From contig MU623481.1 in the NCBI GenBank assembly GCA_025201765.1, forward strand, positions 23,791 to 87,790: a stretch of DNA of 64,000 nucleotides. The letters are read 5' to 3'. Positions 22,319-34,566 of this stretch are shown here, piece by piece (the stretch's first letter is position 1; each line of letters starts with the position of its first letter). The notes below the pieces were generated by a model. The model worked only from the letters and a program-made list of their open reading frames with translations, was not told the origin of the DNA and did not search any database. Position numbers and translations under genes: made by a program. The DNA comes from Daldinia sp. FL1419 (lineage: Eukaryota; Ascomycota; Sordariomycetes; Xylariales; Hypoxylaceae).

Positions 22319-23260
22319 GTTTGCTATATTCTGTTCGGAGTTCCGACAGGGTAGAGTAGATGGATCTGTTTAACTATGTAACCGGAGTTAGAATTAAGGA
22401 AATGGTTGGACTGATTTTGCTTGGATACTAGTAGTGTGGCAATGAGAAAACAGCTGCTCCCGACGTTCTCGCCACGTGGTGATGATAATCCTTCTAGATG
22501 ACAGGAAGGGGAAGTGTTCAACGCTAGGCAGACCGGGAGAGGTCGGCGTCCAAGCTAAAATAATACGTGCATGGCGGTTTTTTCCCGCAAACGCTTACCA
22601 AAGAACTTAAAACATGGTTGGTAACTGGGCGAAACCAGTCCTAAGAGGTAGGTTTAACCATGAATTCGATAGTTACTGGTCCGGGGAGATAGCTAACCGG
22701 TTAGAATGATGCACAGCTTGGGTTGACACAGGGTGAACCATACCCCCGAGTGAAGACTTTCGGAACCTAACCTCGCTTGGAGAGAAGTCAGAAGTTCGTG
22801 ACTAGGTACCGATTGTCCCCGTTGTTCATGTTTCGAGGTCAGAAGGACGGAATAGATCAGCCGCAAATACCGAGTACCCAGAACGGGGGTCAAGATACAA
22901 GTTTGGCCTCGCATCCGCCGAGACCACCAGGGAAATAAACAGCGGTCTAAGCCACACTCGCTGTTATGTAGGTACATAGGTAGTAGGATCGAGGATCAAG
23001 GTAATGGTACGGCATTCTAGTCGTGTCGATCGCGTAGCTATCAACGATTAACCGGTGATCAATCGTATTAGATCAGTCCTTTTTACATTTGGCCGTTAAA
23101 AAAATGAATTATATAGGTAGGTACCTAGGTAAGTATGAATTGGCGAATCGAGATTTCAAGCTTCTGATGACGACGCAGTTTCAGATGGGCACATGAGTCT
23201 CGATCTCTCGTTACCTACCACAGCATATAAAGGTGCGGGGGGACGGTAGGACCCTGGGAT

Positions 23261-23300
23261 GAAATCTTGTGAAATCGTGTGAAATTGTATGAAATCGAAG
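23261..23300. repeat. 10-bp-period array, GAAATC(T/G)TGT type, four units
   Basis: The units are GAAATCTTGT, GAAATCGTGT, GAAATTGTAT and GAAATCGAAG: each 10 bp long and with a conserved GAAAT start. Confidence 0.85.
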
Positions 23301-23320
23301 CAATAGAATCCACGGGCACA

Positions 23321-23356
23321 TGCAAAATCATGCAAAATCATGCAAAATCATGCAAG
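23321..23356. repeat. 10-bp tandem repeat, three full units plus part
   Basis: TGCAAAATCA occurs three times exactly, then TGCAAG. It follows the GAAATC array after 20 bp and has the same 10-bp period. Confidence 0.92.
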
Positions 23357-24710
23357 GTTTATAGGGTTCGGGATACACCGTAGCGAAGCGATTATTGACT
23401 GTATAATAACTGTGCCTTAATTAACAATCGACACGGAAATAGGTAATTCAAAGGATCCAAGTTGAACAACGCAGCCATTCCTCCTCCCTCCGTAACACCA
23501 CCGCGCGATTGGTCAATCCATGGGACTATATTCCAAGCGAACAAAAGGCTTCAAATCATAGACACGATCTAGGGAACTAAAGGGTTAGTGAAGCTTGGCC
23601 GGGAAGCTATAAAGTCATAGCTGAGCATTCTGGCACTCAGCTTGGGGTCCACTGCGGTGGCTTTACGGCCTACTTTACAGCCTACTTTACGGTCTCTACG
23701 GATATTCTGGGTAATGCCTGATACAGCCCTAGGGGGAATTTGGGAAACATTCCAGAATGATTCCGTCGCTACCTTGCACACTCGGCTGGCTGGTAACAAA
23801 TCAAACACGGCAGATTATTTGGTCTTGTGACGCAAAACCAAGGCTAGTGCCAACGCCCGACTACTATGTAAATAATCCTAAAGCTTGGAAATGCCTGCAA
23901 ATAGCTTCCCTATTTAAGAATTTAAACTGCTCAGTGGAGCGAATTAACTCTCTAACCTAGGGGGTAGCACTGCAGAACGCCTCGCAAGGCATTATTATCC
24001 ATTACTACCTACCTACAGTATCTCTTAATGTATTACCTATACGATGGTTTGGATCCCTGTCAGCAGCATGGCGTATCACACGTTCGACGCCAGGTCGTCA
24101 AAGCTCAGATATCCTGTCACTTAAGGCACCTTTCTAGAGCCAAGACTTGTTTGGGCACCCCAGCGTAGCAACTTGCTGGCTGGTGATACTCTGTAATTCA
24201 ATAGTAGCTGCTTGGCCATAATACACACAAACAAAACCACTCGTACTCTACTTGTCATCTGGTGTCAGATGGAACTTTCAAGCCACAATAAGCCCTGAAT
24301 CATAGGTTAGCTATAACCGTATCCGTCAGCATTGATAGTCGCAGATGAAGGATTAACATATTCCGGTACCTAAGCGGGCATCTACCTCTCTGCCTAACCC
24401 GTATACCCCGTATACATAATTTACAGATCTTAGATACCTGACGCGAGGACATCATCAGGTGGTAAGTTACCTATTTGTTAATCGCCCGCGTCACCCCTTC
24501 ACCGAGCTCCTCGATTTGTCTCGGCAGCTCTAGCCTAAGCTTTAACTATAACCTCGCTTAGACCTCATTCTGCACTCAGGTGTGGACTAGAATCTGCCTC
24601 TTGATTGCGCCTCGTTCGACTACTTAACTTAGCAAACTCTCTTCCTAGCGCCATATAGCTACACGTATGTGTAAATTATATAAAGTTGCTTTAAAAACTA
24701 CGTCTTAATC

Positions 24711-24757
24711 TTTCCTTCGTCCGTTTATCCACTCCCCCCTCTTCTTCCCCCCATTAT
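24711..24757 (+). promoter_or_regulatory. Pyrimidine-rich tract upstream of flotillin
   Basis: A run of C and T (CTTTCCTTCG ... CCCCCCTCTTCTTCCCCCC) lies about 100-140 bp before the ATG. Such CT tracts are common just upstream of transcription starts of strongly expressed fungal genes. Confidence 0.45.
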
Positions 24758-24852
24758 CCATCTTCTCGATCAAAGTTCGGGAAGACGACTTAGGTTCTGG
24801 TTCCGTACTACTACCTATTCGAAATATTCGACTTCACCTAGATCTTGTCACC

Positions 24853-26714
24853 ATGTCGTACAAGATTGCCGCCCCCGATGAGTACCTCGCCATTACTGGC
24901 ATGAACGTGAAGAATGTACTCATCACGAAAGCCGCATGGGTTTGGCCCTTCCAAAGATGTACCCGCTTCTCAGTTCAGCCTCATGATTATGCTATGAACC
25001 TCCAAGGTATTTCTTGAGACCGACTACTATCCAATATGCTCACTAATATCAATATAGCCATGACAAAGGAAAAACTCCAGTTCCTTTTGCCTGTTGTATT
25101 CACTATTGGACCGTGCGTATTATATTCACTCGGCCGTGGAATGGTATGAGAAATAATAACCCGAGAGCAGGGATGTAAACAATCGAGGGGCCAACTCGAA
25201 GGGCCATAGGCCAAACGCAGCTCCTCAGGAAGGACATTCTGGGCACGATCACACTCACGATGAGGACCGCGGCGATTCTCTGATGAAATATGCCATGCTA
25301 TTGGCTGAATCTACCGCCCAGAAAAAGGAGTCACAATATCTGGATAATATCGTCAAAGGTATTATTGAGGGCGAGACTCGAGTGCTAGTGTCTAGCATGA
25401 CTATGGAGGAAATATTCACAGAACGTGAGGAATTCAAGCGCCGTATTTTCCGAAACATCCAGGGGGAGCTCGATCAATTCGGTCTAAAAATTTACAACGC
25501 CAATGTCAAGGAGCTTAAGGATGCTGCCGGCTCCACGTACTTCCAATCCCTTTCGCAAAAGGCTCATGAAGGTGCTACCAACCAGGCTCGTATCGATGTT
25601 GCGGAGGCACAGCTTCGCGGAAACGTCGGCGAGGCGGAAAGACACGGCCAGCAAGAGAGATCTATTGCAAAGATGTAAGTGCTCCTTGGTATAATGATGT
25701 TTTCTCTCCTACCCCTACATGGCTGACTTGGCGCCCGTAAAGCAATGCTGAAACAGCCGTCCAAAAGACGGACCGAGACGTCGAGCGCGCGGCGGCAGAA
25801 GCCAACCTCGCCACGCAAAAGACTGTTCTTAGCCGAGACGTGGAGATCGCACGCATTCAAGCAACCCGCGCCACCGAATCACGCGACGAAGACCTAAAGA
25901 AAGAAGTCCAAGTGAAGCGCGCGGCCGCCGAACTCGAGCGTCTGCGTGCCACCGACGTCGTCAAAGCCGCCATCGCGCGCGAGAGCAAGCAGCAAGCGGC
26001 CGACGCCAAGGCCTACGAGATAGAAGCCGAGGCTCGGGCCCAGTTCGAGAAATCTAACAAGGCGACGGACGCCACGGCGTACAAGACCAAGATCGAAGCC
26101 GAGACGCAGGCTTTTGCGGCCATCAAGACGGCAGAGGCCCAATTGCAGCAGCGGTTAAAGGAGGCGGAGGGTATGGCAGCCATGGCTGATGCTTACTCTA
26201 AGATGAGCAATGCATTTGGTGGCCCAGCTGGACTCCTCCAATACAGTAAGATTGCCCCCAGGACTCTATACACCCGTATCTTGTCAAACTCGACACGACA
26301 AGGAGAAACATTTATTGGTCTGGATAATTACTAACAGCTATTACAGTGATGATCGAGAATGGCACATACGTCGAACTCGCCAAGGCCAACGCCAGCGCCG
26401 TCAACGGCATGCAGCCCAAGATCAGCGTCTGGAACACGGGATCCGAGGCTGGATCCGGAGCCGGCGGCCAAGGATCCGGCCAAGACAGCGCCGCGACGCT
26501 ACGAAACGTAAGCTGCGGTTCATCGATACGAGACTTGAGCTTGGACATGCTGACACGGAATATCTAGGTGTACCAACTCCTCCCCCCGCTGATGTCGACG
26601 ATCCACGACCAAACGGGTATCACCCTGCCCGAGTGGCAATTCGGCAAGATGCCAAACAGCGAGGTCGCACGACGCGACCAATTCCACAACCACGAGAACG
26701 TTAATGGCAAATAA
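24853..26714 (+). CDS. floA: Flotillin (SPFH-domain membrane scaffold, 507 aa)
   Basis: Six predicted exons: 24853-25006, 25058-25112, 25171-25674, 25743-26245, 26347-26507 and 26568-26714; 508 codons, all phases agree. The N-terminal SPFH/band-7 domain begins SYKIAAPDEYLAITG and includes AMTKEKLQFLLPVVFTIGP and GIIEGETRVLVSSMTMEEIF. A long Ala/Glu/Lys-rich coiled-coil flotillin region follows (about 210-400, repeated AxAEL/AEAxA blocks), then a Gly/Ser segment (GSEAGSGAGGQGSGQDS) and a short C-terminal domain (YQLLPPLMSTIHDQTGITLPEWQFG). Length and domain order fit flotillins. In filamentous fungi flotillin marks sterol-rich plasma-membrane domains behind hyphal tips. The coiled-coil exon is markedly more GC-rich than the flanks, as expected for a coding region of this kind. 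Confidence 0.95.
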
Positions 26715-27146
26715 GGGCACAAGGATATCACATAACCCTCTTCGTACCACGGCTTTTGGTTTTTTATTTATTTTATTTGTTGGTTTTCGTTTGTCGTAAT
26801 GTAAGTAGACAGACCCAACGGCTCTTTTGTTTTCATCAGGGGCGTTGTATACCATCTGTGCTTCTAGATATCCACCTGAATTGAGATTCATTCTTATTTT
26901 CCATATAAACGGTGCCTGGTCTTTGACTGTGAGCCTGAGTTATACACCAACTTGGATAAGAGCGATCAAGCTATGAAGAATTCCAATATATCACTCGAAC
27001 TAATTTCATTAAACCCGTCCCAATTATAACGATCCTATATAACACGTTCCAATATATGAAGGCTTCTTATTTCTTAAAACAGTTAATGAGGAAGTCTCCG
27101 AGCTGCGCCGCCAAGCTGGGATAACCTCAAGACAACTGTATTCCAA
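26715..27146. other. Intergenic gap between flotillin and SDR remnant
   Basis: This is where the missing N-terminus of the SDR remnant should lie. I looked for a TGxxxGxG-type segment in all three plus-strand frames and found none. Confidence 0.5.
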
Positions 27147-27857
27147 ATGAAATCTCTTGAGACCCTATCGAATATCACACTATTACTATTAGATGTTACA
27201 TTAAAAGAGTATCTCTTAGCCGCCGTGGCTACCGTGCCGGCCGAGACCAATGGTGAACTCGACTTCCTAGTCAATAACGCGGGCCAGCAGGTCGTCATGC
27301 CGCTCCTGGATTTCGACATGGAGCAGGCTAGGGCTATGTACGAGGTCAACGTATCCGGCGCCGCGGCCGCTGTCCAGGCCTTTGCGGCTTTACTTATTGC
27401 CGTGAAAGGCACAGTCGTAAACATGACATCCATCACCGGGTTCATGTACCCGCCCTATATGAGTGTGTCAACACTTCCCCTTTCATGTAGCTCCTTATCT
27501 AGGTCCAATACGACATGCATCACTAACAGCACCATAGGTTTCTACGCAGGCACCAAATCCGCCCTAATAAACATAAGCGAGGCCATGCGTTTCAAGCTCA
27601 AGCCTCTCGGCGTCAAAGTAGCCACCGTCATCGTTGGTGCCGTCCGCACTAATATCCTCGCCAACGCGCCCGAGCACAGGTTACCTCCTAACTCACTATA
27701 CAAAGGTACCGAAAAGGAAATCGCTGCCCGAGCCACAGGGCAAGATGTCGGGGATCGACTTGGCACCAAAGAGGATTTCTTGCGCGAGCTCGTTAGGTTA
27801 GTAAGTTACTGCGCGGCAAATTGGGCAGACCACACGTCGGTAACATGTCGATATTAA
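27147..27857 (+). pseudogene. Short-chain dehydrogenase remnant, both ends lost
   Basis: The frame from 27147 (MKSLETLSNITLLLLDVT) reads as the middle of a classical SDR close to the Ayr1-like 1-acyl-dihydroxyacetone-phosphate reductase group. It has LDFLVNNAG, the Ser region VNMTSITGF, the YxxxK pair in FYAGTK, and AVRTNILANAPEHRLPPNSLYKG. A normal intron fits at 27463-27537, although the frame also stays open through it. The N-terminal cofactor motif TGxxxGxG is absent from the sequence upstream, and the C-terminus breaks off after DFLRELVRL, where the family normally continues for about 40-50 residues. With no nucleotide-binding motif it should not be an active SDR. I treat it as a decaying copy; a distant upstream exon cannot be fully excluded. 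Confidence 0.7.
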
Positions 27858-28572
27858 TTTGTATCCTAACAACTTGATTTCCTACTTGTGTGGTGGTGGG
27901 CTCCCCCTTTCCCATTTTACTCCTCGTCTGCTTGCTACAATATGCTGAAAAGAGGGCGCCTAGGATTATCTCACGGTAGCGAACACAGGGTTCGACCGCT
28001 TAGCCTGAATATCGGATTGGCAACCTTATATCTATCTCGGCCGTGCTGTTGTGTAGAGGGTGGCTGGCGCTACTATTTGCATAATATTTGTATACTATTG
28101 ATCATGGGACAGGTTCAAGAGGTTCCACGATGAACAATACTCGGACTCTATTCTTTTTGCACGGGGGTCGCTTTGTGGTTAAGGTCCCTACGAGACTGAA
28201 CCAGATATTAATGCGAAGACGTGGCATATCTAGGTATCAGGTAGCTACCTCGCATTATATAAATTCTATAGCCTTATACAAAGTGTCATGGTACCTGCTA
28301 ACGAGTTGTGGCTGAAGAGAATTTTGGGAGCCGACTGCTAACAGTACCTCATGGCCCCGTAGCCTATCGGAACCATGAAAGTATTCATAAACGGGGCGGG
28401 GGGTATAATCTTCTCCATATTTTTGAAATACTCCTATTTGAACGGTATGTAGTATTTATCGTAATTGTGAATGCTGGAATGTAATCGAGCAACTAGAAGT
28501 GTTATGGTGGTTGACCAGTACTGGGGCGACCTATGGCGATCTTCGCTTCCTACGGCGCGATGTATTTGCTTC
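27858..28572. other. Intergenic: SDR remnant 3' side and palA 3' flank
   Basis: No further SDR C-terminal sequence or other gene is recognisable. Confidence 0.5.
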
Positions 28573-31403
28573 CTAACCAAATCTTATCGTGCTATTCCGA
28601 TCCCAAGTCCCAGCAACAGGTGGTCGTTTTTCCTGCTGAGAACTACTACCCGTGCTCACACCACCCGCGGTGGCGCTAACAGGAGGGGTGGGAGGCGGCG
28701 TATTAGCGAATTTGATGCCTGCGCCCGGATTCCATACACTCTGCATAGGATTTGCTCTTGGCGGTTGCGGCTGCGGTGCTACTGTTTCACTAACTGGTGC
28801 CCACGACTGAATATGCGCTTCTGCGGGAGTTTGTATCTGTTGTCTGGATGGAGCTGGCGGTGGCATAAATGAGGTTTGCTGTGGTTGCTGTAGCTGATCC
28901 TGATAACCCGTGCCGCCATTCCAACCACTTGCAGAGCCAGTCGATTGTATTGGTTGTTGTATATGGTCTTGTTGCCCCCCGAGGTTCAAGTTGCTTAGCG
29001 GCGGCATATTCAGTTCATCTTCGAGTATGCGTGCTTCATGTCTTCTCTCGGCTACAAAGTTTCGTGCGCCGTCTCGGAAGCCACCTACTATGCGGCTGAG
29101 ATCGTTGTAGAACTTACGCCCGGCTTCTGCGTTGTTGACCAACTCTTTGTATTTATAATAGGCATTTTCAAGCCTTTGAAGAGCCTGCTCCCTTTCCTTA
29201 TTCCCTTTATCGCCTAATGTTTTCTTTTGGCCCTCAAACTCGCGATTTATTCGTATGAGTTCCGAAATCAGTCTTTCTTGCTCGGTCGCTTCGGCTTGCA
29301 CAAGTTCAAGGTCCGGCTCGTAGAGTGAATCTAGCCGTTTTTCGAAGAACTCTTCAAAGTGTGCAGGAACGATAGCGGTCGCGACAGTATGACCTCTCTC
29401 CAATCGTGCTACTTCGGCCAATATGTCAGACTTGATATCATCACCACGGGCCTTCTCGCGGAGAATTTCAGCTTTTCGCCGACGGCGGCCTTCAAGACGC
29501 GCTATATTGTTGTAAGCCGTACGTAGACGGCCGATGGCGGGCTTGAGTGTTTCCGGTACCTCTGTACGTCGTGACGAGGGTACGAAGTCTAAGAGGCCAC
29601 GATCCGGTCCTGTCAGAACAGCCAACATAGGTTCTATGCTATGAAATTTATCGCGCACAACCTTATCGCTACTTTCACTGTTCGCAAACCAGCCCTCCGC
29701 ATCTGACACCTGTTTCCAGAGCTTCAAGCCTTGAGTCGGCTCAACACGACTTTCAGGTCGCGACCAACGATCCGTACCATATTTTCTCCGCAGCTGGGCA
29801 TCTTCCTCCTCCTCTGCCTGCAGTAAGCTTTTACCTTCTTCAAACACTGCTAAATCGGAAGCACGCAACTTGTCAATATCCGCGAAACTTCTTTGTAAGC
29901 GGTGTAGAGCATCTGCCTGCCGGATTTCCTCGGCGTGCTGAACCAAAGTCCCGGGAAGGCCGAGCGGCTTTTCAAAGGCTTGTAGTGAGCCTGGTAGGTT
30001 AAGCGAGGACAGGATTTCATGTATTCTTTCATTCAGTGATTCTAATTCAGCCACAATATTTTGGTTTACTAGGCGATCTCTTCGTTCCTCATATATGGAG
30101 ACGGCGATGTGAACGGAATATGGAACGAGCCTAGTAAAGAGCGGAGGGCCAAACTCGCCCTTTTCTCCAAGATAGTCCAGTGGTGCGGACACTTGTGGTG
30201 GAATTCGTGCGGCCGCCATAGTAGCCCGATCCAAGATTTTGAGCTCCGACTTTGGTGGCACCGGGTCTATAAATCATCAGCTTCGCGGCCTGCGGGTGTT
30301 AATCGATTCTAGATAAATAAGTAGAACACTTACTTAAATAAATCACGTCGTTATCTCTTTCGGCTCGCTTAAGATCTTCTTCTACCCTCCGCTTGAGACC
30401 GTTCAAATCTTCAGCTACCGTTTTGTGCAAGTAACCTCCACGACTCTCCCTGAGGCCCTCGGTCACGCAAGAAACAGCATCGCGTAATCTCGCTACTTCT
30501 TCGCCATATCTTCGCTTTTCCAAACACTCGCAGGCCGCGCGATATTGGGCGGCGGCGGCAAAATGATGGTGTTTGGCGCTCATATGATGAATCCAACTAC
30601 TGCTAATGGCCTGTGATCGCATTGCTGCCTCACCCGCTTCATTATACAGATCAGAAACCTTGGCAGCCAGCTTCGCTATTGATGCATCCTTGTAGCCGTC
30701 CATAACAGCTTTTTGCCAGAAGCATTCTTGAGCCTGAGCTAGCTGCAATTGTATTAACGAGTCCAATGTGTGCTCATCCATATCCTCCGGTGGTGCAGTT
30801 CGTAACTCAGGTATAACCTCATTCTTCAAATGCGTCAGAACACCTGCCGACTGGCTAAAGTAACTCGCTGCAGTCTTGAGACCATCCGTAGTAGAGCGGT
30901 TGCTCGCGATAGCTAGTTGCGAGTACAATGCGGCGAGGTTATATAATATGTTGGCGAGCTCGAACTTTAGATTATTGTGCACTATGGGCCGTTCGGTGTT
31001 GTAACCCAAAGCTGGATACCATGTGAAGTCTGCGCCGATCTATATACGGAGGGAATGTGTAAGTACAGAATTGTAAAAGGTACATCACGAAAGCGAGCGT
31101 CATCTTCTATTGATTGGAAAGAATTGTCTTGGAAAGAATTGTGTTAAGAAGACTTACATCTATAGGGAACTTGCCCCCAATCCATACAAGCTGCCCAGCG
31201 TAGGCTTGTAGTCTCGCAACACCAGTGGGATGCGGTTCGCGCACATTCACGGCATCGCGTCTTAACGCATCGATCACCTCTAGATCTTGACGAAACATAT
31301 CCGGGTGTTGGTCATATTTTGTTGAAATATATTGCCGAATAGCGGACGAGAGCGAGAGATGGGCCCCTTTACGGAAGGGGACCGCGAGAATGTTGTTTTG
31401 CAT
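28573..31403 (-). CDS. palA: PalA/Rim20, Bro1-domain pH-signalling protein (881 aa)
   Basis: Three exons, 31158-31403, 30334-31039 and 28573-30266, sum to 882 codons with GTAAGT donors. The protein begins MQNNILAVPFRKGAHLSLS and has the Bro1 domain over about residues 1-380 (KYDQHPDMFRQDLEVIDALR, then FELANILYNLAALYSQLA and the SAKHHHFAAAAQYRAACE block). The coiled-coil V domain follows (about 390-720). In PalA this part binds YPxL motifs in the transcription factor PacC, while the Bro1 domain binds ESCRT-III Vps32. The C-terminal tail is Pro/Gln-rich (QQPQQTSFMPPPAPS, ANTPPPTPP) and ends STIRFG. PalA brings PacC to the endosomal membrane for cleavage under alkaline conditions. The NDVIYLNPVPPKSELK junction across intron 2 matches the family and confirms the splice. 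Confidence 0.96.
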
Positions 31404-32925
31404 TTTGAATTGCCGGATCGCGTGAACGAGGACTCAAACTGTAAACAAAACGAACTATGGATGGTATAGGTAGCGTAATTTTATGATAGGTATCTAGTTG
31501 TTGCCATAATTATAGAATTGAGTAGAAGTGATTTAGAAAAGACTAATTGTGTTGGGGGTATCGGTCAAGTAAATAAAGAAGTACCCGAATGACTTCATCT
31601 CGGCCTTGTCGAAGCAAAGAAACATTCGGCGGTCACCTTGGGCAGCCGTTTCTTTCTTTCTTTCCTTAGTGGGGTGCGGGGCAGATCTTACATAAGTGAG
31701 AGGCGGGTTTAGGTACACAAAACCCCCTTACAGCGTCTAAGCAGTCACCTTATCTGCCCTACCCCCCCTAACTCGCACAATGCCTAGAGAAGTATTAGTG
31801 CTGTCTACATAAGGCACTATTCGACACGCACCCCTAGCGAATACACACGAGGCATCAGGCGCAAGATGTATAAATTATGTACAACGACAGTCCCGAGATT
31901 CTATTCAAAGATACCACAAAGAAAAAAAGATATCACTCAATCACACAAGAATATTCATCTTTAGGTCATGTTCTCTTGGCCTATCTAAGTATGTACAGCT
32001 GCAAGCGGCACATCAACCAGCTTCGTCTCGAGCACTTCGATTCCGAGCTGGCGACGCCCTCCAGTACAGCATTGAATAACCACCACCGTCTGGCCCCAAG
32101 AAAAGATCAATCCAAAATCGCCAGCCTCGACCATTTTAGCGTCGAGCACGACACCGCGTTCCTCACTAGACATCTAATATGCTCGTAACTCCGCTTCCCA
32201 AAGAGCAACTGTATCATACAAATGGACAGGGGGGATAAAATGTAAGTCCCAAAACAACCCAGATATTCTCAGACAGCATACTGAGATAAAGAAATGAAAA
32301 TGCCTAGTGTAAATGCTGAAGGCGACTTTTGTAGTCGCTACTAATGCTGGGCTCCAAAGTGTAGGTAATAAATAAGTGTAGTACGTTTCGAGTGTACCAA
32401 GGTAGTTGGCTCCTTTTTTCGGAGTCACCCAAGAAGGTGTAAGGTTGTAATAGCAATAAAAATGATCGACTGTTGGCAATTATGCATTATCGAATATTGT
32501 TTTTCAACGGTGCTCGGGTGCAATAACCAGCGCCGGTAAGTGTGTAAGTATGGACGTATAGTCCGACGGATATGTCCAACGTCGACACGACCCCAAGAGC
32601 AACGCACATTGATGTTGGTAATTCGCGATCAAGCAAGTTGCATCATAGGAAAATAGTGAATCGCTCTGCTTGGTCCCAAGAGTATTCCAATAAATGAGCC
32701 ACTGTGCTGAGCCAATATCGATGGATGCTCAACTAGTCAAAAAGACCAGGTACACAAAGTAGCTGGGTTGGCGGTGCTGCGTATACAACATATCTTTAGG
32801 GTAATCCCATATCGGTTTCCAATCCAGCCTTTTCCAAGTCGAGTAGATGAACAAAAGCATCCGTATTTTCCTATCCCCATCGTACAAGTATCATTATATC
32901 GTTCGCCACGCACTGCGTGATGGCT
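31404..32925. other. 1.5-kb intergenic region upstream of palA
   Basis: It contains a (TTTC)n run near 31650-31666 and ordinary non-coding sequence. None of the short frames looks coding. It includes the palA promoter and the 3' flank of the glycosyltransferase gene. Confidence 0.55.
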
Positions 32926-34566
32926 CTACGGAACCCATACAAGTTCGATGACACCATCAACGTGAGACATGGGCTCGCCGTTGCGATCAACCCATCTCCA
33001 ATCGTTGGCCTTCCGGATGTATACGTGCGTCACAGTGTTGTCTTCATTTACGCGTGCTTCCTGGAGATCCCAACTAACCTTACGACCTGTCTTCAAGAGG
33101 CTAGGCCGTTGCGGGTCAAAAACGTAGTCCAGATTCCATCCTTTATCCTGAGGCGCAGCAGCAAACGTTCGCTCCATCTGGGCCAAATTGAAGTTGATGC
33201 CCTGGGGATAGTGAGCAACACTGAAACCAGTCGAGATGATGAAGTTATCGGTTGTTCGGAATCGCTGAAGGGTACAATCCTCACCACAAATGTGAGCGAT
33301 CTTAGTATACTCCCAAGGAAGAGCTGAATGCCACCCGCCACCCTTGAAGTGGTGGAGGGAAATAGGCTTGATACCCGACTCGTAGAAACCAGACGGGTCG
33401 CCGTATAGATCAAGCTGGTAAAGACCACGGAGAATAGACAAGCGCACATCTGTGTTTTCGTAGATACACTTGCGAAGTAGAATATCACCCTGAGGACCCC
33501 AACCTGAATTTGATTCGTGAATCTTCTCATCAGTCCTGCAGCTGTCATAATTCTTGGCAATTTGCTCTGCCAAGGGCACCGAGAGGAATACACCAGCACC
33601 ACCGAAGGCTTGCGAACCATGACGATCAACATTGTTGACATCCTCAGACAAGGTTCCAATGTAGAGCATTTCGCTAGGGTCGTAGTCCTCAAACTTCTTA
33701 GTGAGCGCGTGGACACTAGGAAAAAAAGTATCATCGTCGCATGATACAAGCCATTTCTTGGACGGTCGCTCGGGGTGGTTGTATAAGGTCGGAATAAGTG
33801 TCAGATAACGAACAGCCATCTCCATGGACGAATCCGAGTGGTAAACGTCAACATCAATTCCAGCGTGGTGAAGTATAGTCTTGGCGTGCAGGATCTGATC
33901 CTCAGTCGCGTCCAGAAGCAGAAGAATCAATTTGCCACCGTTGGAATGGCCCTTGCCGTCGGTCAACCAGTACGTCCATTCATTTACTGGGCTTGTTTTC
34001 TCCGAGCTGAACCTCTTGAATGTAGTGGATACACCAAACATGAAGTCGGATAGGTTTCCGGTAGCAGGGAAGGGTGATTCGGTGACGGGAACTTCCAAAG
34101 GCTCGATACACTGTTCATTACCGTAGTTGCTCGGGTGCTGCATATCGATCGTTGTAAAGGTATCAGGAAGGAATGGTTGAGGAACCTTGGTAATCGACTT
34201 TCGAGTTATGGGTTTACGGTTAATCTTGACATAGCGCTTGAAATACTGAAACGTGTCTCCAAGCTCATATTTAGCCTTCAACTCGCCCATATGAGTTGAG
34301 TTGATACCACAATTCATTACGTGGTTTGATACAGGCGCAACGTCCTTCTCGCCCGCCTGTGGCGCGTCACCAATGGGTTGTTGTGGAATATCCCCCTTGT
34401 GAGAAGATGCGGCTTTCACAATTCGTGAACCGACATCTTCTATACGGTCGGATTTCCATGTGACACCAAGTAGTATCAGCAACGCAACAGCGAAGAGAAC
34501 ACATCGCGAGAAAGGGTTCCGCATGCTGAAGAACCTCTGATGCGGAGAGGGCATTCTTGCTCCCAT
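32926..34566 (-). CDS. Type II membrane glycosyltransferase, DUF604/Fringe-like (GT31-type, 546 aa)
   Basis: Single exon; start chosen at ATG 34566 (MGARMPSPHQRFF), since the frame upstream has no ATG. A short basic cytosolic tail is followed by one transmembrane anchor at about residues 22-37 (CVLFAVALLILLGVTW), a typical Golgi type II topology. The catalytic domain has KLILLLLDATED, KKWLVSCDDDTFFPSV with the metal-binding DxD-like triad at D277-D279, then IGTLSEDVNNVDRHGSQAFGGAGVFLS and WGPQGDILLRKCIYE, and HHFKGGGWH. These are hallmarks of the fungal Fringe-like/DUF604 glycosyltransferases. The donor and acceptor sugars are not known from sequence. Several N-glycosylation sequons (NST, NLS) lie in the lumenal part. 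Confidence 0.9.
   Translation of the reverse strand: MGARMPSPHQRFFSMRNPFSRCVLFAVALLILLGVTWKSDRIEDVGSRIVKAASSHKGDIPQQPIGDAPQAGEKDVAPVSNHVMNCGINSTHMGELKAKYELGDTFQYFKRYVKINRKPITRKSITKVPQPFLPDTFTTIDMQHPSNYGNEQCIEPLEVPVTESPFPATGNLSDFMFGVSTTFKRFSSEKTSPVNEWTYWLTDGKGHSNGGKLILLLLDATEDQILHAKTILHHAGIDVDVYHSDSSMEMAVRYLTLIPTLYNHPERPSKKWLVSCDDDTFFPSVHALTKKFEDYDPSEMLYIGTLSEDVNNVDRHGSQAFGGAGVFLSVPLAEQIAKNYDSCRTDEKIHESNSGWGPQGDILLRKCIYENTDVRLSILRGLYQLDLYGDPSGFYESGIKPISLHHFKGGGWHSALPWEYTKIAHICGEDCTLQRFRTTDNFIISTGFSVAHYPQGINFNLAQMERTFAAAPQDKGWNLDYVFDPQRPSLLKTGRKVSWDLQEARVNEDNTVTHVYIRKANDWRWVDRNGEPMSHVDGVIELVWVP

Larger units (their letters stand above)
22319..24852. promoter_or_regulatory. 2.5-kb divergent intergenic region upstream of flotillin
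   Basis: It contains an exact TAGGTACCTA palindrome at 23118-23127, two 10-bp-period tandem arrays (23261-23300 and 23321-23356) and a pyrimidine-rich tract near 24711-24757 that likely belongs to the flotillin promoter or leader. Repeated CCTACTTTAC words lie near 23668-23690. No gene is supported in six frames. Confidence 0.55.

Noticed and set aside
23321..23356. CRISPR-like spaced repeats
   Set aside because: The units are 10 bp and directly adjacent with no spacers; this is a simple tandem repeat in a eukaryotic genome.
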